The notes under the pieces are model-generated. The model saw only the letters and a program-made list of their open reading frames with translations. It was not told the DNA's origin and did not search any database. A stretch of DNA of 64,000 nucleotides from Kaistia sp. 32K. Lineage in GTDB: Bacteria > Pseudomonadota > Alphaproteobacteria > Rhizobiales > Kaistiaceae. A program made the translations under genes and the position numbers. This document shows, piece by piece, positions 8,105 through 15,841 of the stretch (position 1 is its first letter; each line of letters begins with the position of its first letter). The stretch lies in contig NZ_AP024269.1 in the NCBI RefSeq assembly GCF_016629525.1, positions 4,538,001 to 4,602,000 of the forward strand. The letters are read 5' to 3'.

Positions 8105-10933
8105 ATGGCACGTCAGCAAGTTCGCGAGGTCTCTGCGCCCAGCGCCATCCAAGGCATCGCCACCCCGGTCTCCTCCTATGTCCGCCCCGCCGAGCCCGGC
8201 CGATCCCAACTGCACGACCTCGCGGCGGGCCTCGCGGCCTTCGACGCCGGGCTTGGGGGATACCTCAACAAGAAGAAGGCCGAGACCGAAGACGCGGACA
8301 AGGCCCGTGCCATCGTGGACTTCAACCGGAACAACCAGGTCGGCTGGGTGGAGGCAGTGCGCCAGGGTCTGGTCCCTGCCAGCTCTTCTCCCGTCTACAT
8401 GGAGTCGTACAAGAAGGCCCAGGGCAACCTTACGGGCCTCCGGTACGGCGACAAGTTCTCCCTCGACTACCAGTCCTGGGAGGGCCGCCACGATGCGGAC
8501 AGCGATGCATACGCCGCGTGGGTAGCCAATTGGATGAAGGAGAACGTGGGCGACGAGCAGGACCCTCACGTCCTGTCCGGCCTCGCGCCTCACCTGGAGC
8601 GCATCACGGTCTCCGGATACGGGACCTTCATGAAGGAGCGCGACGATCGCATCACGGAGGGGGCCCGGGCAACCACGGGTGCGACGATCACCCACGCCCT
8701 AACGGAGACCCTCGACGAAGGTCGCGCATCGGGGAATACGGACTGGAACGCGTTCTGGGACAAGACCATGCAGATCCGAGCAGAGGCCCTCGCCCGGGGT
8801 GAGCAGGAGGTCCCAGTCGACAAACTCATCGTCGACTCCATCCTCCTCCAGGCCGAACGTACTTCCGACATGGAGGTCCTAAAGCTCCTCGACAAGAAGC
8901 TCCCCGGCAAGGAGCACCCGATGAACTTCGACCCGAAGGTCCGCGAGGAGATGACCAAGACCCAGGACCGCATCAAGGCGGCCCAGGGAGCCATGGGGTC
9001 TGAGATCGCCCGGGAAAGGGAGAGGCAGGAGAAGGCACAGCAGGAGGAATGGTACTCGGAAGCCTACGCCACGATTTACCAGGGCAAAGAGGTTCCCGAG
9101 GAGCTGATCGTCAAGCTAAGCCGTAGGGACGGCGAGGCCCGCCACAAGCTGGCACAGGTCAAGAAGCAGTTCATGTCCGGCGGCAGCCAGGAGGACCCTC
9201 ATTCGATCCTCCAGGTCTACGCGGACATCGACCAGGGTGCCGGCAAGGACTACGTCCGCAAGATGATGGATCTAGGTGTGATCAAGGACCCTGCCACCTT
9301 CACCAAGGCGATCGATCGCGTGGAGGCGGTCAAGAAGGCTACCGCCGAAGGTGGGGTGTTTACGTCCCCAACCTACAAGGACACCGTGAAGCTCCTGACC
9401 CGCGAGGCCGGACTTTCGGAGCTGGCGGCCAAGATCGACGGAGATATGCCAATCTCCCCAGAGGCCTATGAGGCACTCTACGACTACCGCCAGATGCTCC
9501 TCGACTGGGACAAGCGGAACCCCGATGCCTCCATGATGGAGAAGGAAAAGGCCGCCCGCGAGATGGGCGATGTGATCCGCAATCGCCTCAAGCCGGACCC
9601 CAACGACACCTACGTCAACATCTACCAGTCGGAGGCGAAGAAGGCGGAGGCCGATGCCCGTGCGGCCCAGGAGGCGGACCAGTCGGCCCAGGAGGCAGAC
9701 CGTAAGGCCCAGGCGGCCCAGGACGAAGCCTCCTACAAGGCGACGGACAGTGGCGGATGGTTCCAGGACGCCCTCAGGGCGGCTGGAGATGTGCTCGGCA
9801 TCACGGGTAATGAGAAGATGCCGCCTGCGCTGGAGACACAGAGCCCGGCCCGTCGGAGTGCCGTGGAGGCCATCTCAAAGAGGCACGGGGTCTCCCTCGA
9901 CGAAGCCAACCGTCTATTCCAGGAGGAACTTGACGGCCTGACGGGCGGGGACGGTGTAGACCCAACCACCACCAACTCCATCTCGTCCCAGACTCGGGGG
10001 GACCTCCAGAGCCTCTTCGACAATCCCCCCACCCGCCAGGCTGGAGGCACAGCCTCCCTACGGGACCTCATCGCTTCCGCCGAGGGTACCGAGGGAGGGG
10101 GCAGGCGGTCCTACAACGAGACGCTGGGCCATGGGGCCCTCACGGGTGGTGACGTCGAGATCACCTCCATGACGCTCGACGAGGTGGACGCCCTCCAGTC
10201 AAAGATGCTGCGTCATCCTGACAACAAGTGGAACTCTTCCGCAGTCGGCCGATACCAGACAGTGCAGCAGACCCTCAGGGATGCCCGCACGGCCCTCGGC
10301 CTGAAGGGCTCCGACAAGTACGACGCGGCGACGCAGGACCGTGTTGCAGACTGGCTCCTGGAGCGGCGGGGACTCAGGAAGGTCCTGCGCGGGAAGATGA
10401 CCCCGAGCGCCTTCATCCAGAGTATGGGCGGTGAGTGGGAGGCGTTCGCCCCGGGCATCAGGGGATCCAAGGCGGCCCGTTCTGCACTACACCAGGCCCT
10501 GGGGACCCAGAGGAACGGATCGAGCCGCCTCGTCACCTCCAATAAGCGCGGCTACCAGCCCGACCTGGACCACCTCAAGCCTGACCTCAAGAACCGCGTG
10601 GCGAGCCTTCAGGCAGCTTGGGGACGGGACCTCCCCATCGTGTCCGGCTTCAGAGACGCGGCACGCAATAAGAAGGCGGGCGGTGCGAAGCACAGTCAGC
10701 ATCAGCATGGCAATGCGGTGGACATCGACGTCTCAAGCCTGAGCAAGGCCGACCGCGTCAACCTCATCCGCCTTGCCTCACAGCAGGGCTTCACGGGCAT
10801 CGGCGTCTACGCCAACAGCCTCCACCTGGACCGGGGCCGGCGCCGCTACTGGGGGCCGTCCCACCACGGCGGAAGCCTGCCCGGCTGGGCCAAGGCCGCC
10901 ATCCAAGACCACATGGGCCGCAAGCAGGCCTAA
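8105..10933 (+). CDS. Podovirus-type internal virion protein with muramidase and M15 peptidase domains
   Basis: This 942-residue protein starts at the ATG at 8105, preceded by AAAGGA. The N-terminal part (about 1-640) is long, helical and rich in charged residues. Its opening (QLHDLAAGLAAFDAGLGGYL, then VEAVRQGLVPASSSPVYMES) resembles internal core/ejection proteins of T7-like podophages. Around residues 645-790 a lambda-R/GH104-like muramidase follows (IASAEGTEGG, SAVGRYQTVQQTLRDA, QDRVADWLLERRGL). Residues about 800-925 form an M15/VanY-like zinc peptidase (SGFRDAARN, HSQHQHGNAVDID, SLHLD). Together these would open peptidoglycan during genome ejection. It is the only structural gene of the element I recognise. 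Confidence 0.72.
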   Translation: MARQQVREVSAPSAIQGIATPVSSYVRPAEPGRSQLHDLAAGLAAFDAGLGGYLNKKKAETEDADKARAIVDFNRNNQVGWVEAVRQGLVPASSSPVYMESYKKAQGNLTGLRYGDKFSLDYQSWEGRHDADSDAYAAWVANWMKENVGDEQDPHVLSGLAPHLERITVSGYGTFMKERDDRITEGARATTGATITHALTETLDEGRASGNTDWNAFWDKTMQIRAEALARGEQEVPVDKLIVDSILLQAERTSDMEVLKLLDKKLPGKEHPMNFDPKVREEMTKTQDRIKAAQGAMGSEIARERERQEKAQQEEWYSEAYATIYQGKEVPEELIVKLSRRDGEARHKLAQVKKQFMSGGSQEDPHSILQVYADIDQGAGKDYVRKMMDLGVIKDPATFTKAIDRVEAVKKATAEGGVFTSPTYKDTVKLLTREAGLSELAAKIDGDMPISPEAYEALYDYRQMLLDWDKRNPDASMMEKEKAAREMGDVIRNRLKPDPNDTYVNIYQSEAKKAEADARAAQEADQSAQEADRKAQAAQDEASYKATDSGGWFQDALRAAGDVLGITGNEKMPPALETQSPARRSAVEAISKRHGVSLDEANRLFQEELDGLTGGDGVDPTTTNSISSQTRGDLQSLFDNPPTRQAGGTASLRDLIASAEGTEGGGRRSYNETLGHGALTGGDVEITSMTLDEVDALQSKMLRHPDNKWNSSAVGRYQTVQQTLRDARTALGLKGSDKYDAATQDRVADWLLERRGLRKVLRGKMTPSAFIQSMGGEWEAFAPGIRGSKAARSALHQALGTQRNGSSRLVTSNKRGYQPDLDHLKPDLKNRVASLQAAWGRDLPIVSGFRDAARNKKAGGAKHSQHQHGNAVDIDVSSLSKADRVNLIRLASQQGFTGIGVYANSLHLDRGRRRYWGPSHHGGSLPGWAKAAIQDHMGRKQA

Positions 10934-10942
10934 GGAGATCAT

Positions 10943-11314
10943 ATGACCGAGGAAGAACTCATCCAGGAGGCATCCCGCCGCCTGGACGCGAAGCTTGCTG
11001 CCCGAAGCGCCCAGACCGCCCCGGCCACCGAGCAGTCGCCATAGCCCCCGGCCGAGCAGCCCACCGAAGCCCCGGCCCCCGAGGACGAGAGCAAGGGGTT
11101 CCTCGATCGGGCCGGCGAGGCCTGGAGGTCGGCCGGCGTGGGTATGCTCAAGGCCGCCAAGGCGTACTTCCTCCGCGAATACCCCGAACTCCGACCCATG
11201 ATCCTCACCCGCCAGAAGGCGGCCCGTTGGGCGATCATCGAGAACCGCAAGGCCCGCACCGAGGGACACCCGGGAGCACGAGACCTCCTCAACGCCCTGG
11301 GGCCAGCCCGGTAG
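10943..11314 (+). pseudogene. Small gene interrupted by an in-frame amber codon
   Basis: The ATG at 10943, behind AAGGAG and 9 bp after the virion gene, opens a 123-residue frame that runs to TAG at 11312 but carries TAG at codon 34 (11042-11044). Both sides read as one continuous protein: MTEEELIQEASRRLDAKLAA before the stop, a P/A/E-rich linker around it, and FLDRAGEAWRSAGVGMLKAA after it. A single base change (for example CAG to TAG) would explain it. Possible explanations are a dead gene, suppression, or two separate pieces. The function is unknown. The position suggests a partner of the internal virion protein. Confidence 0.65.
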
Positions 11315-11352
11315 GCCCTGCGCCCAGACCAACACACATCGAACAACCTTGG

Positions 11353-11381
11353 GGGACGGCCACTGCGCCGTCCCTTTCGTT
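11353..11381 (+). terminator. Rho-independent terminator after the virion gene
   Basis: GGGACGGC (11353-11360), a 6-base loop and GCCGTCCC (11367-11374) are followed by TTTCGTT. It ends the unit made of the internal virion protein and the amber-split gene, and separates it from the replication-type genes that start at 11395. Confidence 0.8.
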
Positions 11382-11394
11382 ATCGGAGACGAGA

Positions 11395-11970
11395 ATGAAC
11401 AAGTTCAATGATTTCCTACTAGCCGTAGAGGACGGAGAACAGGTCACCGCGACCATTGCCCATTGGCACGAACCCGCCCCCCAAAAAGGCGGCTTCAGCA
11501 TTCCAGCCTGTAGTTATGGCGTGAGCCTCGTGGTGGGCGGCCAGTTCGTGCGGCAAATTTGGGGAGCCGGTTACGCTCCCGAGCCAATCCCAGCCATCTC
11601 CCATGCACTGGGGCGCGTGCTGGAGATTGTGCCCGAAACCTCCCCTCTTGAGGTCGAAGCCATGGCGGATTTCGGGCTCTACTGGGGGCCAGACGGCTAT
11701 GTCGCCAACAGGCTTTCAGGCCGAACGCTCGCTGGGCGCAATCTGGCCCTGTGGCCGCTCATGCAGAAGCTTCAGGCCGCTCATCGGGTAGGACGCTGGC
11801 GCTTCATGCCACTGCCAAAGAAGGCAACCGACCGGTGGTCCCTCCTCAAGGCCAAGGAGACTGACCTTCTCGTGGCGAGGCCGGCGGCCCTCAAGCATAA
11901 GGCCGAACACAACCCGACGCCCGACACCTATCCGAGGGGCATAGCGTTCTTGCAGGGCGGCACCGCATGA
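11395..11970 (+). CDS. Hypothetical phage-type protein (191 aa)
   Basis: The ATG at 11395 follows GGAGACGAGA and the terminator at 11353-11381. The protein opens MNKFNDFLLAVEDGEQ and has a mixed alpha/beta composition with aromatic patches (GLYWGPDGYVANRLSG). I recognise no family. It overlaps the next gene by 4 bp (ATGA), so it is translated together with the zinc-finger and polymerase-like proteins and may take part in replication of the element. Confidence 0.6.
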   Translation: MNKFNDFLLAVEDGEQVTATIAHWHEPAPQKGGFSIPACSYGVSLVVGGQFVRQIWGAGYAPEPIPAISHALGRVLEIVPETSPLEVEAMADFGLYWGPDGYVANRLSGRTLAGRNLALWPLMQKLQAAHRVGRWRFMPLPKKATDRWSLLKAKETDLLVARPAALKHKAEHNPTPDTYPRGIAFLQGGTA

Positions 11971-12779
11971 CCTCCCGCAATCGACGCATCACCCAGGCGA
12001 AAGACATCAAGGGACGCGCCCATGGCCCTCCGAGCTATCCTCGGGAACATTGCGTGGTGCCGGGATGTCGGCGGCCGACACAACGCTCCGCCTCACTGGG
12101 ACTGTCGGAGACCTACTGCAAACGCCACAAGGAACACCTACGGACCCACGGCCACGAGCACCGCAAATCGTACTCCAAGGCGGAACTAGTGCCCTTTCGG
12201 AGGGCCGCGCGGGAATGGTTCGTGGAGCATCGGGAAGATGGCCCCGTCCAGATGGCCCTCCGCTCATTGGCGGGTCTCATGTCCTCCCAGGGGCGCTCCT
12301 CCGATGCATACCACCAGCGCAGCATGTCGCCTGTGGCGAAGGCCCGGAACACCCTCGCGAGGCTCCATGAGGCAGGGAAAACCGCCGAGCAGCTATTCTT
12401 GACCGTCCTCACCATCCAGGCGGCCCATGCTGCGATAGGGCCCTGGGGCGCCCCAGACTGGGAAACCGTTCAGGTGGGCAAGCAGGCGAAGAAGCTCCGA
12501 GGGGCGGCAGGAACACACTACCCGGACGCACCCTCCCGGTATCCCCGAAGCGAGGGGCTCTACCTGCGCCATCTTGGAAGGATGATCGAGGAGCGGGCCT
12601 CGGCAGGGATCGGCGGCGACACCATCGACCGCATCAGGGAGCGGGCAAGGGCCACCAATAGGCCTGTCCGTCCACCACCAAGGCCGCCGAGGGACGACAC
12701 CGGGGACGAACTCCGACGCATGCAGGCCTTCATTGCCGCCCTACGCGGTGGCTCCCGCACAGTCACAGCCGGAGGATAA
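11967..12779 (+). CDS. Zinc-finger-containing hypothetical protein
   Basis: This 270-residue protein has a probable metal-binding knuckle near residues 28-60: C-X4-C in CVVPGCRRP, and C-X2-H in YCKRHKEHLRTHGHEH. Similar N-terminal knuckles occur in phage HNH-type and replication proteins, but no HNH core is seen here. The middle is helical and the C-terminus is basic and proline-rich (ATNRPVRPPPRPPRDD). It overlaps the previous gene by 4 bp and ends 3 bp before the polymerase-like gene. This tight coupling suggests a DNA-binding partner of that protein. Confidence 0.6.
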   Translation: MTSRNRRITQAKDIKGRAHGPPSYPREHCVVPGCRRPTQRSASLGLSETYCKRHKEHLRTHGHEHRKSYSKAELVPFRRAAREWFVEHREDGPVQMALRSLAGLMSSQGRSSDAYHQRSMSPVAKARNTLARLHEAGKTAEQLFLTVLTIQAAHAAIGPWGAPDWETVQVGKQAKKLRGAAGTHYPDAPSRYPRSEGLYLRHLGRMIEERASAGIGGDTIDRIRERARATNRPVRPPPRPPRDDTGDELRRMQAFIAALRGGSRTVTAGG

Positions 12780-12782
12780 CAC

Positions 12783-14147
12783 ATGGAGGAATTTGACGAG
12801 GCATTGAGTGAACAATCAAGGGGGAGGAAGGGCCTTCGAGTAAACAATGAGGACGCCCCCTCATCTATCTTCCTCGACCCATGGCTCACCGCAAAGGGAG
12901 CCCCGCTTGTCGCCCTGGTGGACCACCTCATGCTCATCACAATGCCCGACACCACGAAGCGCACGAGGTCTCTCCGCCATGACGCGGCCCAGCGTCGCCG
13001 CTTCGTCATGGGGAACATCGCGGCCAACCTCGTGCACCTAGCCCTGGGCCCATCACGCGAGGAAGGTGGCCTCCTGGCAATCGCTACGGCCAAGACGAAA
13101 CCCACACGCTACGACCGCGAGGACTACCCTCAAGGCATACTCGCCGGGTCCGTAGCGGCTCTTGAGGACGCAGGAATGCTGGTCTGTCACCCGTATGTGT
13201 TCAAGCAGCGCACGACGACGGTGGAGCCTACGCCCGCGTTCGTCGCGTGGATGCACCGACATGGGGTACGACTCGCGGACATCGGCAGGGATGCGGGTGG
13301 GGAGACCATTTGGCTGAGAGCGCGGGAGGACGAGAACGGAGAGACTTTGCGTCGCCGGCAGTACCACAACCAGACCATCGGCAAGACGCTTGTGCAATAC
13401 GATGACACGGAGGAGACGGAACGGCTCCGCGCCGAGGTCGAGCGGCTCAATAAGGTCCTCAATGGGGCCGACATAGCCTACGCCGGGGAGCCTATAGGTC
13501 CGTTGGCCTTGCGCCGATCCTTCCTGCTCCGGTCTCCCCACGCTCCCCAGGAGTTCAATCTCAACGGCCGCATCGCCGGCGGCTTCTGGCAGACCCTCAA
13601 GACACGCAAGCGGCATCTCATCACCATCGGAGGGGAGGACATCGCGGACCTGGATTACGTCTCGATGTTCGCAATGCTCACGTATCTCAAGGCCACCGGA
13701 AGCCTCCCGGTCGGAGACCCCTACGACATTCCCGGCCTGGAGAAGCATCGGGACGGGGCCAAGCTGGCGATGATCTCCTTGCTATCCCGAAAGGGCGACA
13801 TGCAGCTCCTCGCCCCGAAACTCAAGGCCGCGCTTCCCGAGGGCTGGACCGCGAGACGGCTTGTGGAGGCCATGACGCTCAGACATCCGGCCATTGCGCA
13901 TTTGTTCGGGCGCGATATCGGCATTGAGCTGATGCACACCGAGAGCCGCGTGCTTATGGCCGTGCTTCTGGAATTGGCGGACAGAGGCATCCCCGCGTTG
14001 CCGATGCACGACGGGATAAACGTGAAATGGTCCGACCGCGCGAAGGCCATGGAGGTCATGCAATCGGTCTCCGCAAAGCTGCTAGGCGTGGCGTTGCCCG
14101 TAAAGGAAAAGCCGATCCGGAGACCACAGGCGGCCTTGGCGGCTTAA
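12783..14147 (+). CDS. Polymerase-like protein with family-A-type motifs A, B and C
   Basis: This 454-residue protein has an N-terminal part (about 1-230) that looks like winged-helix and coiled regions. The C-terminal part keeps three motifs in the order of family A DNA polymerases and T7-type RNA polymerases: DLDYVS (289-294, motif A with the metal-binding aspartate), R323-X3-K327 in HRDGAKLAM (motif B-like), and PMHDGINV (407-414, motif C with HD). Spacing between the motifs is shorter than in DNA polymerase I and there is no exonuclease domain. It may be a compact replicase or primase. The coupled zinc-finger protein upstream supports a replication role. A decayed tail of a second copy lies at 18220-18354. 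Confidence 0.5.
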   Translation: MEEFDEALSEQSRGRKGLRVNNEDAPSSIFLDPWLTAKGAPLVALVDHLMLITMPDTTKRTRSLRHDAAQRRRFVMGNIAANLVHLALGPSREEGGLLAIATAKTKPTRYDREDYPQGILAGSVAALEDAGMLVCHPYVFKQRTTTVEPTPAFVAWMHRHGVRLADIGRDAGGETIWLRAREDENGETLRRRQYHNQTIGKTLVQYDDTEETERLRAEVERLNKVLNGADIAYAGEPIGPLALRRSFLLRSPHAPQEFNLNGRIAGGFWQTLKTRKRHLITIGGEDIADLDYVSMFAMLTYLKATGSLPVGDPYDIPGLEKHRDGAKLAMISLLSRKGDMQLLAPKLKAALPEGWTARRLVEAMTLRHPAIAHLFGRDIGIELMHTESRVLMAVLLELADRGIPALPMHDGINVKWSDRAKAMEVMQSVSAKLLGVALPVKEKPIRRPQAALAA

Positions 14148-14520
14148 CTTGCCGCTATACCTTCCTCTAGGCCTCTCTCCCTCTAGGAGCGAAGGTGGTC
14201 TCTCCTCTCATCATCGACCTCTAGACCGAGAGGAGAGGCCTGCGGAGCGACATGAGGCGAGGAGCAAGACCCTAGCTTTAGTGCTCAATGTGACTGACTT
14301 CCTCCCGGACAACCTTCTAGCCTGTCTCACGGCCCAGAGAGGGTGGAGGGATCATCCCCGCCTAACCCAGTCACCTCATGCACTCCCCGGCAAGTCTCCC
14401 CCATCCGGTCAACATCTGGCCGGCTTCTCGCCACCCTCGTCGTCCACCATGCCTCTCCCTCCGGCCTATCTGAGGGTCTCCCCCCCCCCGCCAGGGGCAA
14501 GGCGCCCAAAGTCGACCTGA
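14070..14520. repeat. Left copy of the polymerase-tail repeat
   Basis: The last codons of the polymerase-like gene plus about 370 bp downstream reappear in diverged form at about 18220-18720. Shared landmarks in order are CCTCTAGACC, a GAGGAG run, GTGCTCAA, CTCACGGCC and GTGGAGGGATC. The non-coding part (14148-14674, 527 bp) holds no gene I can support, three CCTCTAG motifs and small hairpins such as CCTCTAGACCGAGAGG at 14218. Confidence 0.75.
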
Positions 14521-14674
14521 GGAGAGGCCTGAAGGAGGGCTTCAAGGGAACTTGTGGGCCAAGGGGCGATGGTGCGAGCAATACGAAACAGGAAGCTACC
14601 CTGGAAGGGGCCTGGAGCCGGGTCGGAGAGGTTGGTAACTTCTCCCGTAAAGTAATCTTTGGCTTTCGGGCGTT

Positions 14675-15817
14675 TCAGTCGGGCTCCGGCTCCGAGAACG
14701 GCTCTACATGGCCGAAGTCGACCGTGCGCAACTTTGTCGCTGAATTTACGACAGCATCATCGACCTCGGTTTCTTCACTTCCCTTCCCAGTGATCGTCAC
14801 CGCCACCTGATAGCGGTGATCGATCGTGATGCCTTCTGCGGTGCCACCGAGAGAGACGTAGTCGTCGTCGATGCTGTCATGAATGGAAAAGTTGAAGCCA
14901 GCTTGGAACCTGAGCGTAGCATTGACTGTAACGAGGAACGTCACGCTCTGCCCATCGGAGGCCACAATCCGCTGCTCGTTACCGCCTGTATACTCAATCG
15001 ACTCAACGTTTGCTTCCTCGACTTCGGCGTCCCACTCCATGAATGATGATGCCTCGACCTGAAAATCAAGCTCATCGAGGTCGCGCTGTATTGCATCCAG
15101 TATCACTGCCGCGCCATGACCATTTGGCTCGCTCGCCAAGGAGCTAAGAAAGTTTGCGACAATTGCTTCGTCCTCATGAAACAGCGAAAGCGCTTTTCCC
15201 AAATCGCTCGCGCAGTACAGATACTCGCTCCCGTCGCAGTATTCTGCCCATCCCTTGTCCTTGCTCACCGCTAGAACCGGTCCGTGCTCCTGAGACCACT
15301 TGTCTAGGGCCGCGAGCGCTACAGCATCGGGAAACTCGTGCTTCTTGTCAGCGCCGGCGAAGGGTGGTTGATTCTCAAAATACCGTTCCATTAACTCGGC
15401 CACGCCTATCGCCCCGTTCGAAGAAATGATTTCAACGCCGATCTTCTCGCAGAAGGCCTGTAGGAGGGCATCAGCGTGAGCGCCGATCGAGTCCGCTGGC
15501 GCCATCTTGGCTGCAAGCTCTTCAACTAGGCCTGCGTGTTCTTTCCAGATTTTGCCATACGCCTTCACAGTGGAGGCGAGCTCGCCGTGGGCGGTGGCGT
15601 GGCGCTGCGCCATATGGCTTCCCACCTCCTTCGCCACGACATCGGATAGGATGGTTGCGACTTGCTTGGCCTTGAGGGTTTCGAGGCTTAATAGGATGCG
15701 GTTGTCGAGATTTCCGTTGTTGTTGAGCCCATCAATGATGTTCGTATCGAGCGTGAAGCCGACAATCCCGCCTTCGGCAATCAGCCCCCTGAACTCATCT
15801 GCATCGAACTTCGGCAT
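14675..15817 (-). CDS. PIN-like nuclease (DUF4935 type), second gene of a two-gene module
   Basis: This 380-residue protein has a PIN fold signature: D24 in FTLDTNII, E64 in VAKEVGSHM, D164 in KKHEFPDAVALAAL and D187 in AVSKDKGW, giving the acidic metal site of PIN ribonucleases. The FPD...D layout and the length match the DUF4935 group. The C-terminal third (about 230-380) is beta-rich and of unknown type, possibly a target-sensing domain. The gene follows the GHKL ATPase on the same strand after a 24-bp gap and so belongs to one operon. Base composition is less GC-rich than the surroundings, consistent with recent acquisition. Confidence 0.75.
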   Translation of the reverse strand: MPKFDADEFRGLIAEGGIVGFTLDTNIIDGLNNNGNLDNRILLSLETLKAKQVATILSDVVAKEVGSHMAQRHATAHGELASTVKAYGKIWKEHAGLVEELAAKMAPADSIGAHADALLQAFCEKIGVEIISSNGAIGVAELMERYFENQPPFAGADKKHEFPDAVALAALDKWSQEHGPVLAVSKDKGWAEYCDGSEYLYCASDLGKALSLFHEDEAIVANFLSSLASEPNGHGAAVILDAIQRDLDELDFQVEASSFMEWDAEVEEANVESIEYTGGNEQRIVASDGQSVTFLVTVNATLRFQAGFNFSIHDSIDDDYVSLGGTAEGITIDHRYQVAVTITGKGSEETEVDDAVVNSATKLRTVDFGHVEPFSEPEPD

Positions 15818-15841
15818 GCGTTTTCTCCTAGCCGAATGAGG

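Noticed and set aside
14149..14810. Plus-strand frames downstream of the polymerase-like gene
   Set aside because: The region is repetitive and non-coding by composition, and the right part overlaps the PIN gene end on the other strand.
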